DNA from: a virus
Length of the DNA stretch: 34,569 bases
Strand: one strand, 5' to 3'
Virus record (IMG/VR): IMGVR_UViG_3300042332_001088
Location: 1 to 34,569 of that record
Shown in pieces: positions 15,093 to 22,254 of this stretch (position 1 is its first letter; every line of letters begins with the position of its first letter). Both the position numbers and the translations under genes were made by a program. Below the pieces are notes generated by a model. That model was not told where the DNA came from, did no database searches, and worked only from the letters and a program-made list of their open reading frames with translations.

Positions 15093-16775
15093 TTAATAGT
15101 TATATTCCCAGAAATAAGAAGCCGCATCATCATTATCAGCAGTAAACCATACGTTTCCATCCACATCGGTTGTTCCATCCTTTGCAAGAGAAAGGTATCT
15201 TTCGGTTATTTCTGGTAAAAGTTCGGCTGCTGGGGCAAACCCAAATGGTAAGCCTTCATTTTCCTCCATCTCTCTTTCGTGTTCTTCTCTTATATGTTTA
15301 CGAATATCAGTTTCTGTCATTTCTTTAAAATAATCTTGAGTGACAATCCAGGAGAAGAGAACTAAACACATTACAAGGTCGTCATTTTTACCTTCTTCTG
15401 CACTAAAGCTATTATATCTCGATACGAAAGTAGTAAGTTCACCGTAAATATCGGAATCTCTAATTAATAGCTTATCTTCTTCGATGAATTGTTTAAGACT
15501 CATGCAACCTTTACTTTTAACTGGCTTTGACATTTTAATGCCATACTTGACTCCTTTACCTGAGAAATTTTGACCCGCAACTTGACCACCTCTACCTAAA
15601 GTTTTAGTCTGAATTACATTTGGATACCCATATTCATTGTGTAAAATGTCTGCAACGTGTGCATCATTATTGATTTCACATAATACATAAGCATTGTTAT
15701 ACGCCCTAGCAATTGGCTCAATAATATCTGGAAATCTCAGAGATGGGATATTATTATTTCTATATTTTGCGACAACTCTATAAGGTATTTGGGTTGCATC
15801 AAAAACAATAAAGGCTGAATAATCTAATTCAATTCCCTCTGCAATATCTACAGTTATTACATAGATTTTATCTGGTTGTGGTTCTTCATATACATCCAAA
15901 AGTTCCTGATTGCGTATTGGATGATCTAAAACCATATTAGATAGTTTTGCACCACTAATGAGTGTATCAGATGAGCCTAAAAATGCACACTCGTATTCTG
16001 CGTCCCAACGAGACTGACCAATATTTGCAATGGTCTCCTCTTTAAATGCGTTATCATATTTGTCTTGCCAATAAACTCTCATAGGAATATAATTATTCAC
16101 CTGCTTTATTGCGTCATCCCACATTCTATAATAATGATTCATACCCGCCGGGGTTGAAACTATTATAACCTTTGATTCTTTACCAGATGTAATAGTTGGA
16201 TAGACCGAACTCATAAATTCGTCTGCAACTTGGTGAGGTACGAAAGCAAATTCATCAAGAAAGATAATATTATAAGAACCACCCCGCACGGATGATGCCG
16301 AAGTTGAGGCTGAAAAGATTTTAGAACCGTTTTCTATTTCCAATGATGCTTTATTCCAAGAAATAACACCCTGTTGGAGCCATTTTGGAAGATTTTCGTA
16401 ACCTTTCTGTAATCTACCAAGAAGCTCTTTGGCCGTGCTTGCTTTATTTGCGAGGACTGCAATATTTACGTTATCATTAAAAATTGCATAGTGAAGTAGA
16501 AAGGATACCACTGCAGTAGATTTGCCAACTTGACGAGGGCATAACACGATATTGAATCTGTTAGCTTGAAATGCCGATAGCATCCGCTCTTGAAAAGGAT
16601 ACATATTGAAATTTTGCAACCCGTGGTCAAGGGTCACAATTTTCATATATTTCTTTGCAAAATAAATGGGATCCAAAGAGCATCTAGTCAATTCTTCTAA
16701 CTGCTCTACGGTGAGATTAACTCTAGTGTTTGCTTTCTTTAAGAGCGGATTACCAAGATAATGTTCTTCAGCCAT
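15093..16775 (-). CDS. 17: Terminase large subunit gp17 (ATPase and nuclease)
   Basis: Motor that translocates DNA into the prohead and cuts the concatemer. The N-terminal ATPase has Walker A CPRQVGKST at 79-87 (T4 SRQLGKTT), Walker B with catalytic glutamate IIFLDEFAF at 170-178, and coupling motif STPAGMNHYY at 207-216. The C-terminal RNase H-fold nuclease has the expected acidic residues: D310 in VDIAEG, E367 in CEIN, and D465/D466 in GKNDDLVM. TLISG at 271-275 also matches T4. Length 560 against 610 in T4, so all catalytic parts are present and the protein looks functional. The weakly conserved C-terminal tail (about 500-560) is typical in this family. No good ribosome site is visible in the AT-rich leader. 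Confidence 0.97.
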   Translation of the reverse strand: MAEEHYLGNPLLKKANTRVNLTVEQLEELTRCSLDPIYFAKKYMKIVTLDHGLQNFNMYPFQERMLSAFQANRFNIVLCPRQVGKSTAVVSFLLHYAIFNDNVNIAVLANKASTAKELLGRLQKGYENLPKWLQQGVISWNKASLEIENGSKIFSASTSASSVRGGSYNIIFLDEFAFVPHQVADEFMSSVYPTITSGKESKVIIVSTPAGMNHYYRMWDDAIKQVNNYIPMRVYWQDKYDNAFKEETIANIGQSRWDAEYECAFLGSSDTLISGAKLSNMVLDHPIRNQELLDVYEEPQPDKIYVITVDIAEGIELDYSAFIVFDATQIPYRVVAKYRNNNIPSLRFPDIIEPIARAYNNAYVLCEINNDAHVADILHNEYGYPNVIQTKTLGRGGQVAGQNFSGKGVKYGIKMSKPVKSKGCMSLKQFIEEDKLLIRDSDIYGELTTFVSRYNSFSAEEGKNDDLVMCLVLFSWIVTQDYFKEMTETDIRKHIREEHEREMEENEGLPFGFAPAAELLPEITERYLSLAKDGTTDVDGNVWFTADNDDAASYFWEYNY

Positions 16776-16797
16776 AATAAGCGAAATTATTGTATTC

Positions 16798-16805
16798 TAT
16801 TTATC
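16798..16805 (-). promoter_or_regulatory. Late promoter box before gp17
   Basis: Minus-strand GATAAATA, 23 bases upstream of the gp17 ATG. The TAA stop of the preceding gene is the TAA of the box. Confidence 0.65.
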
Positions 16806-18327
16806 GGCACTTCCAACGGCGTCTTGCTGCTCTTCCCCTCGCACGGTTCCAACCTCTAGAACGACTACAAAATCTCTTACGACGTTTTGCTGCCTCACTT
16901 CCAGGTTTAACATCTCCGGTTACAGGTGCCTTAAGATTAGATCCGGTTTCTCTATTATAACGGTCCCTCCCCTTTTGGGTTAACCCACCACCTCTTGATA
17001 CTGGAAGTTTTTCACCCCTACCTACAGATAGACTCGGCCCATCTTCATTTAAACCATTACGTTTTTTGTCAAATAACTTATCATCATTTCTCAGCTTGGT
17101 TATAGTTTTATTATCTTCACTATTTTCCCATGGGCAAGGTTTATCTTTTGGTTTTTCTGGTTCTTTAGGTTGAGTTTCCTTTGACTTTCTAGAATTTTCA
17201 ATGCGCTCTTTTCTTTTCGCGGTTTCTCGTTCTATTCGCCTCTTGTTTAAATTATCTCTAATTCCATCTAAGAATCCTTCATCTATAATATCTGCCTCTT
17301 CGCCAATTGTTTTATTATTGAGTAGATAATTTTTTGATTGCTTATTTGGAACTTGAATTAGGGGTTGGCCAACATTTTGACTACCCAATTTGTAGTTTAA
17401 TACCTTTGCATCGGGATAAACCTTAAGAAGGGCATCTGTAACCTCTCTGCGATTTGGAACTCTAACTTGAGGAAAGAATAATTGAGAAGACATCATCTTT
17501 CCTCTCCACGAGAAAAGAATCTGCATTACTTGACCATTTTGAACGGGCAGCGTGGCCTCTTTGACGCAATTTGGAACAGTTTTACCACTCTTTTTCTTGG
17601 TTCCGATCATTTCATAGCCATCCCAGCAGGGATCTTTTTTCATTTTTTTGACTTCGGAAATAAAATCAAACTGAATATCATTTAGAAGATCTGCAACTGC
17701 CGTAGATTCTGATTGAGTATTCTCCATCTTCTTCAATCTACTATAATAATCAGGCTTTTCGGCAAGATGTTGTAGGGCTATTCCTTCGGCTTCTTCTTTA
17801 TTATTGGTATGCTCTTTTTCAACTTTGGTTCCCATCTTCAACTGGTTCTGTATTTTTTCTACAGAAACTCCATGCTTTTCGGCAATTTTTTGAACACTTC
17901 TTACGGGTTTTGAGTCAGTTTCTTTCTCTTCGGGGTTGCTTGCATCCTCTTCATATAGTGAATTTAATATTTTATCAACGACTGACTCTTTAGTAAATTT
18001 AGGTAGAAGTGGTGTATTTTTTGTCACTTTACTAATATTGGATAGCTTACTTGTTGGAATATTTCTGACCGCCTTTGTACCTGGCTTGGGTTTGGAGTTT
18101 TTATGTTCTTCTGGATTAATTTTAAAGGAGGATTCCTCTATGGGTTCACCAGTATTCATATATTGAGCGGCATCGGTTGTATAATCTGCTGCTCTGGTAA
18201 TTTTGGATTGAATCCAGGCGGGAATTTGTTGATCTTTGGACTTAATTTTGGATTTTAATAGTCTAATATTCTTCTCAATAGTTTCTAATTCAACATTGGA
18301 CATATAACCTTCAGTATCTTTCTTCAT
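16801..18327 (-). CDS. Modular basic protein with DUF5661-like and DUF6321-like domains, between the terminase genes
   Basis: A 508-residue protein of unknown function that looks assembled from at least five modules. First, residues 10-60 with IPAWIQSKITRAADYTTDAA, a short motif common in marine T4-like phage proteins. Second, 144-202 with IAEKHGVSVEKIQNQLKMG and KVEKEHTNNKEEAEGIALQH, resembling DUF5661. Third, 230-256 with CWDGYEMIGTKKKSGKTVPN. Fourth, 262-326, an alpha/beta segment with LFSWRGKMMSSQLFFPQVRV. Fifth, 424-508 (GLNEDGPSLSVGRGEKLPVS to RAARRRWKC), resembling DUF6321. Between the last two lies a strongly charged helix and low-complexity linker (about 350-425). The last 30 residues are very rich in Arg/Lys with two Cys, consistent with nucleic-acid binding. 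Family names are from memory. Position with its own promoter between gp16 and gp17 suggests a link to packaging or head DNA, which is inference. An internal ATG at residue 9 (18303) is an alternative start. Confidence 0.8.
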   Translation of the reverse strand: MKKDTEGYMSNVELETIEKNIRLLKSKIKSKDQQIPAWIQSKITRAADYTTDAAQYMNTGEPIEESSFKINPEEHKNSKPKPGTKAVRNIPTSKLSNISKVTKNTPLLPKFTKESVVDKILNSLYEEDASNPEEKETDSKPVRSVQKIAEKHGVSVEKIQNQLKMGTKVEKEHTNNKEEAEGIALQHLAEKPDYYSRLKKMENTQSESTAVADLLNDIQFDFISEVKKMKKDPCWDGYEMIGTKKKSGKTVPNCVKEATLPVQNGQVMQILFSWRGKMMSSQLFFPQVRVPNRREVTDALLKVYPDAKVLNYKLGSQNVGQPLIQVPNKQSKNYLLNNKTIGEEADIIDEGFLDGIRDNLNKRRIERETAKRKERIENSRKSKETQPKEPEKPKDKPCPWENSEDNKTITKLRNDDKLFDKKRNGLNEDGPSLSVGRGEKLPVSRGGGLTQKGRDRYNRETGSNLKAPVTGDVKPGSEAAKRRKRFCSRSRGWNRARGRAARRRWKCR

Positions 18328-18355
18328 TTAATTTGAATAATAGAGAGCTTTTTAG

Positions 18356-18363
18356 TATTTATG
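18356..18363 (-). promoter_or_regulatory. Late promoter box before the 508-residue gene
   Basis: Minus-strand CATAAATA, 29 bases upstream of the ATG at 18327. The TAA stop of gp16 is the TAA of the box. Confidence 0.65.
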
Positions 18364-18787
18364 TTTCTTCGCTAAATTGTTTCTTTATCATCTTTAATGC
18401 CTCTGCAGTTGTTCCGGTAAAAACTACATTATTTGTAGTAACACTTGATGGGCCTTTAGGTCTGATGTCTTCAATATCCTTCATCTTTTGTTGAAGATTG
18501 ATCAATTTGTCAGCAGCATCTGAAACACTCTTAATAAGGTGGCCAACTACCTCATAGCCTCTGGCTGTATCAAGTTCTTGAGCGAGTTCTAGAGCATTTT
18601 GAATAGCCTCTTGGCCCTTTTCTATAATACTATAGTAATTTTCTCTTGAATACTTATAATCGGTTTCAATATCTGTGACTGTTGGTTTTGCCACTGGCTC
18701 GGATTTAACGATCTCCACCTCTACATCAACCGGATTTGCAATGTTAAAAGTATCATTTAATTTGGTAAATTTTTGAGTCCTAGTCAT
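18359..18787 (-). CDS. 16: Terminase small subunit gp16
   Basis: Small terminase subunit, which in T4 forms rings that bind DNA and stimulate the gp17 motor. The central helical region aligns with T4 gp16: YEVVGHLIKSVSDAADKLIN then LQQKMKDIED (78-107) with T4 [20 protein letters not shown] and LHKDMKDITS. The tail NNVVFTGTTAEALKMIKK (117-134) fits T4 NATVFMGSPTELMDEI. It has 142 residues against 164 in T4, mainly through a shorter C terminus. A strong ribosome site (AAGGAG) lies just upstream of the ATG, unlike most genes here. In T4 gene 16 is followed directly by 17; here a 508-residue gene intervenes, and the gp16 stop is inside that gene's promoter box. Confidence 0.9.
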   Translation of the reverse strand: MTRTQKFTKLNDTFNIANPVDVEVEIVKSEPVAKPTVTDIETDYKYSRENYYSIIEKGQEAIQNALELAQELDTARGYEVVGHLIKSVSDAADKLINLQQKMKDIEDIRPKGPSSVTTNNVVFTGTTAEALKMIKKQFSEET

Positions 18788-18798
18788 CGTTTTTCTCC

Positions 18799-19803
18799 TT
18801 AAAACTTATTAAATGTAAATCCAAAACTATCATCATATGGTATTAAGGAATTGTCTTCTAAAGTAATTCGTTTGACCTCAGAACCATTTGGATGAACTTT
18901 TATTGTAGTTCCATCTTGTCCCCTCTTCACTTTTATTTTATTATTATCCTTACTTTCAACTAGCATTTCCTCGTCATCAATATCAATATAAGAATTTACT
19001 ACTATATTGCTAGAATTTAAAACTTCAATAACCACATCGGTTATTGAAACTTCTTTCGTTAAAGTGGTTTCAACAATACCTGTATAATTTTGAATTGCCC
19101 TTGGGGTACTCTCTAAAACTGCATCTCTAATGGGGGATTTGGTTAATTCTCCGGCAACAAGTCCAATAGAAACTTTCTTGATTATTTGGGAATCTAAAGA
19201 TTTAGATGAAACTGGACCAAAAATAAAAGTTTTTACTGTAAATTTTAAAGTATAAATGAGGGCACGCCTTTCTCTGAAATCACCTTCATAGGTATCTGAG
19301 GTTGAGATATTATCTAAAACAATATCTAAATCTCTTTTCTCGGTTATTGAATCTAATAAGGTAACACTGACCTTTAAATTTGGTTGAAAGTATGGTAAAA
19401 TTTGCTCAACAATTTGGAACATATCATCACTGTGTTGTGTCATTATGCTCAGCTCATAATTAATATTATAAGGTGCCGGCATAAATGTCATTCTCATTGC
19501 ATTATTATTAATATCTTTAGAGCAAAAAGAAGTAGTTGTAGTTACCTTTCGGGAAGAATCATAACTTATGCCAATCAATTCATATGACATCCTAGGCAAT
19601 GTAATTTGAATGGGTTTATTGAGATCCGGTACTTCTTTTAATCTGGCTAAAAACTTTTGAGTTGGTCCATATGCAATTGGGACCTTTCCTTTGAAAAAGA
19701 TTTTGCCTTCTTCATTTCTCTGCTGTATCTGAATATTATTGAAGAGTGTGCCAAAAATTATACTAGCTTTACGGATGGTTTCGTTGTAAAAATAATCAAA
19801 CAT
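18799..19803 (-). CDS. 15: Tail completion / sheath stabiliser protein gp15
   Basis: Terminates the tail tube and sheath and provides the joining surface to the head neck in T4. Recognised by the N terminus (MFDYFYNETIRKASIIFGTL), by VPIAYGPTQKFLARL (41-55), by LPRMSYELIGISYDSSRK (69-86), and by MTFMPAPYNINYELSIMTQH (105-124), all typical of this family. It is 334 residues against 272 in T4. Extra length lies near the C terminus at 246-313, where a module with YIDIDDEEMLVESKDNNKI and KRGQDGTT is followed by a short tail. The ATG overlaps the gp14 stop (TAATG), giving tight coupling of the two neck/tail joining proteins. gp16 starts 12 bases downstream. Confidence 0.92.
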   Translation of the reverse strand: MFDYFYNETIRKASIIFGTLFNNIQIQQRNEEGKIFFKGKVPIAYGPTQKFLARLKEVPDLNKPIQITLPRMSYELIGISYDSSRKVTTTTSFCSKDINNNAMRMTFMPAPYNINYELSIMTQHSDDMFQIVEQILPYFQPNLKVSVTLLDSITEKRDLDIVLDNISTSDTYEGDFRERRALIYTLKFTVKTFIFGPVSSKSLDSQIIKKVSIGLVAGELTKSPIRDAVLESTPRAIQNYTGIVETTLTKEVSITDVVIEVLNSSNIVVNSYIDIDDEEMLVESKDNNKIKVKRGQDGTTIKVHPNGSEVKRITLEDNSLIPYDDSFGFTFNKF

Positions 19804-21182
19804 TAGAATTCGCCGAATGGGTTTTTAATTGTAAAATCAATTATAGTTTTAGATTCTTCTTCAATATCTATGTTATCTGCATATTTATCTGATATATTGT
19901 CTCCATAACTTGGAATTTCAATTTTGTAAGTAGCACCACTTTCTTGGCCAGTTATAGTCTCACCTTGACCAAAAGTTCCGGTTGGATTAGAAAGTTGTAG
20001 AATACCTGAAGGCTTATCCCAACTTTTGACTCTTGCGGTTATACTGGATGCACTACCGGTAACAACCTCATTATAAATGTAAGTTCCATAGCCAACGAAT
20101 ACTGGATCGGATATGACAACTATGGGTGCTGTTGTGTATCCTAACCCAGCATTGGTTAGTTGAATTGAGGTTATTTCGCCATTTTGAACATTTGCCTTTG
20201 CCACTGCTGGTTGTGAAGAAATCCCAACAAATGAGACTGTAACTATTCCAACATAACCGCTTCCACCATTAGAAACACTGATAGAATTAAGAACGCCATC
20301 GCCTAATGTTGCTAATGCCTCAACACCCGAGCCGCCGCCACCATTGAATAACACTGAAGGTGGTGTGGTATAGCCAAATCCTGAATTTATTATATTGACA
20401 GCCTGAACTCTTAACTTATCTGGATCTGGACCACATATGTCAACAATACCACCAATCATTTCAGCAACACCTGTTGCGGTTTGACCGTTAGCCGGGGCAG
20501 TTCCGAATGTTACAGTTGGAGAGGTGCTAAATCCGTAGCCTCGGTTTAGCATCGTTACAAATCTAACTCCACCATTTACAACATTTGCGGTTGCTATTGC
20601 GCTTGAACCGGAACCAACCATTACATAAGATTGAATGAAACCTTCATTCTCAACATTATCGTCAATGATATCAATATTTGTATTAATGACCTCATTCTGA
20701 TAACGAAATAGTTCACAATTAAGACTATAAGTATATGTTTTTCCTAACTGATAAAAGGGCTTTTCGTGCTCAACAAATTTTATCTCAAAGATTCTGTCAC
20801 CCAATGGAAAATATATTAAATCACCTTCTTTGGGTCGGGTTGACAGTTCAACATTTGGAAGTCTTTTTATTAGCGGGGCAATATATGTTTCAAATCTTTC
20901 TCTGGAAATAGTTATAGTTAGGTCATTCATCGGTTGAATGCCAAATTTGGTCATTAAAGTTCCAGCCCCTTCATAACCATCATAAGTTTCAACATATGCT
21001 TCTATAGGATAGGCATTATTAAATTCCGACTCAATAACCTCACGAATCACACGCTTTTTTGTGAGATAAAATCTCGGTAGATAGAAAACATCTACGCCGT
21101 AGATTTTAATAGATTCGTTGATTAGATCCTGAAGGAACCCTTGTTCTACTTTTGAATCGTTATGAAAGAAAGGATTGAGCAT
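19803..21182 (-). CDS. 14: Neck protein gp14 with inserted beta-repeat domain
   Basis: Neck protein partner of gp13. The first 170 residues align with T4 gp14: VDVFYLPRFYL (30-40) with T4 VECYYVPREYV, YDGYEGAGTLMTKFGIQ (67-83) with FEGYEGAKSFFSNFGMQ, and EGDLIYFPLGDRIFEI then KPFYQLGK (119-148) with EGDLIYFPMDNSLFEI and DPFYQLGQ. The protein is 459 residues against 256 in T4. The excess is an insertion at about 203-421: four repeats ending in GYGF, GFGY, GSGY and GLGY, then a module with GQGETITGQESGATYKI. The gp14-like C terminus (DKYADNIDIEEESKTI...NPFGEF) resumes at about 432. The stop overlaps the gp15 start as TAATG. Confidence 0.92.
   Translation of the reverse strand: MLNPFFHNDSKVEQGFLQDLINESIKIYGVDVFYLPRFYLTKKRVIREVIESEFNNAYPIEAYVETYDGYEGAGTLMTKFGIQPMNDLTITISRERFETYIAPLIKRLPNVELSTRPKEGDLIYFPLGDRIFEIKFVEHEKPFYQLGKTYTYSLNCELFRYQNEVINTNIDIIDDNVENEGFIQSYVMVGSGSSAIATANVVNGGVRFVTMLNRGYGFSTSPTVTFGTAPANGQTATGVAEMIGGIVDICGPDPDKLRVQAVNIINSGFGYTTPPSVLFNGGGGSGVEALATLGDGVLNSISVSNGGSGYVGIVTVSFVGISSQPAVAKANVQNGEITSIQLTNAGLGYTTAPIVVISDPVFVGYGTYIYNEVVTGSASSITARVKSWDKPSGILQLSNPTGTFGQGETITGQESGATYKIEIPSYGDNISDKYADNIDIEEESKTIIDFTIKNPFGEF
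19920..20576 (-). repeat. Beta-repeat insertion inside gp14
   Basis: Codes for gp14 residues 203-421. Four units of about 38-58 residues share a pattern of hydrophobic strand, N-x-G-x-G-Y, T-x-P-P-x-V-x-F (NRGYGFSTSPTVTF, NSGFGYTTPPSVLF, NGGSGYVGIVTVSF, NAGLGYTTAPIVVI). Related units occur in gp8, the 835-residue protein and the giant protein at the right edge. T4 gp14 has no such segment. Confidence 0.75.
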
Positions 21183-21184
21183 GA

Positions 21185-21991
21185 TTAACCGATAAGGTCA
21201 AATGGTGGCATTTCATAGTCATACGTCATTCTTTCCATTATATTGTCAATTTCTCGTTGTGCATCGTCATAAATCTGACGGCCATTAAATTCTACTCCAC
21301 CAGGAAGTTTCATTCCTTGATATTTAATCAAGTTTTGGCCCCATTGGCGTTTGATAATGGCGGTTGCATATCGTTTGACAAATGAATCATTCCACACCTT
21401 ATCAGATTCAGAAGGATCCATTGCCCTATAGCAATCAATAACGATATAATTGCCGACATCAACATCGGACCAATTCATATCAATATACAATTTATCGCCT
21501 CTTTTATTAAATCTAACGACTTTTTCCGGATTCAAAATCCAATTAATATCTTCAAGATACCTTTGAACCATCGTATAAGAAAGGAGTTCCATTGAACCCC
21601 AATAATATAGATCATTTAGAAATAGTTGATACTTGATATTGAAAAGGCCACTAGAAAGCGTACTTCCCATAGAAAAATTAAATATCTTATTGACTCCAAT
21701 TATATGTGGAGGAATCTTAATATAATTTGCTGTCTCTGAAAAATTGTAACCGTCAATTGATGTTGTTGCAATTCCAACTGGTCCCTTAGATCTATCAATA
21801 TCTTCTTGTCTTATTTGATATTTGAGGTATGTTTGTATAACACCATCAAAATGACGCTCTTGAAACAATTGTAGAGCATCATCAATCAAATCATCTAGTT
21901 GTTCATCTGCAATAGCGATATTAATTACGGGAGCACCCAACTGCCTTAGGCAATAGTCAATTAATTGTTGACGGGAAGCGGGTTTTGCCAT
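21185..21991 (-). CDS. 13: Neck / head completion protein gp13
   Basis: Neck protein that in T4 forms a ring with gp14 on the portal after packaging and makes the head competent to join the tail. Recognised from the N terminus (RQQLIDYCLRQLGAPVINI, then DEQLDDLIDDALQLFQERHF at 29-48), and from the middle segment with YYWGSMELLSYTMVQRYL and ILNPEKVVRFNKRGDKLYID, all typical of gp13 in marine T4-like phages. At 268 residues it is a little shorter than T4 gp13 (309). It is followed after 2 bases by gp14, keeping the T4 order 13-14-15-16. The 35 bases upstream hold no late box; it is probably read from the promoter at 24784. Confidence 0.92.
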   Translation of the reverse strand: MAKPASRQQLIDYCLRQLGAPVINIAIADEQLDDLIDDALQLFQERHFDGVIQTYLKYQIRQEDIDRSKGPVGIATTSIDGYNFSETANYIKIPPHIIGVNKIFNFSMGSTLSSGLFNIKYQLFLNDLYYWGSMELLSYTMVQRYLEDINWILNPEKVVRFNKRGDKLYIDMNWSDVDVGNYIVIDCYRAMDPSESDKVWNDSFVKRYATAIIKRQWGQNLIKYQGMKLPGGVEFNGRQIYDDAQREIDNIMERMTYDYEMPPFDLIG

Positions 21992-22026
21992 TATTTTAAA
22001 ATGAGCACTACTACTATGTATAAAGG

Positions 22027-22254
22027 TTATTGAAATTTACTTAAAACTGTTTTTAAAAGATCTTTTATTTCAGTCATATCTTCCTTTAGAATATCAAGTT
22101 CTTCTTCAATCTTTTCAACTTTAGTTTGTTGAAGTTTTTTAATTTGTGCTGCTAATAAGTATTTTTCATACTCACTTCTATTTTTATTCAATATGGCATT
22201 AGATTCTGTATCCCTAATTAAATCAGGGTGTCCTTCAATTTTAGAATGCTTCAT
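22027..22254 (-). CDS. Small coiled-coil protein, unknown function
   Basis: A 75-residue charged protein. Residues 20-75 read as a continuous amphipathic helix (KNRSEYEKYLLAAQIKKLQQ, then VEKIEEELDILKEDMTEI and DLLKTVLSKF), consistent with a coiled coil. It has no signal peptide or membrane segment. The ATG overlaps the stop of the 835-residue gene in a TAATG, which suggests translational coupling and a product needed with its upstream partner, for example an assembly chaperone or trimerisation peptide. That role is inference; I do not recognise the family. Confidence 0.7.
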   Translation of the reverse strand: MKHSKIEGHPDLIRDTESNAILNKNRSEYEKYLLAAQIKKLQQTKVEKIEEELDILKEDMTEIKDLLKTVLSKFQ

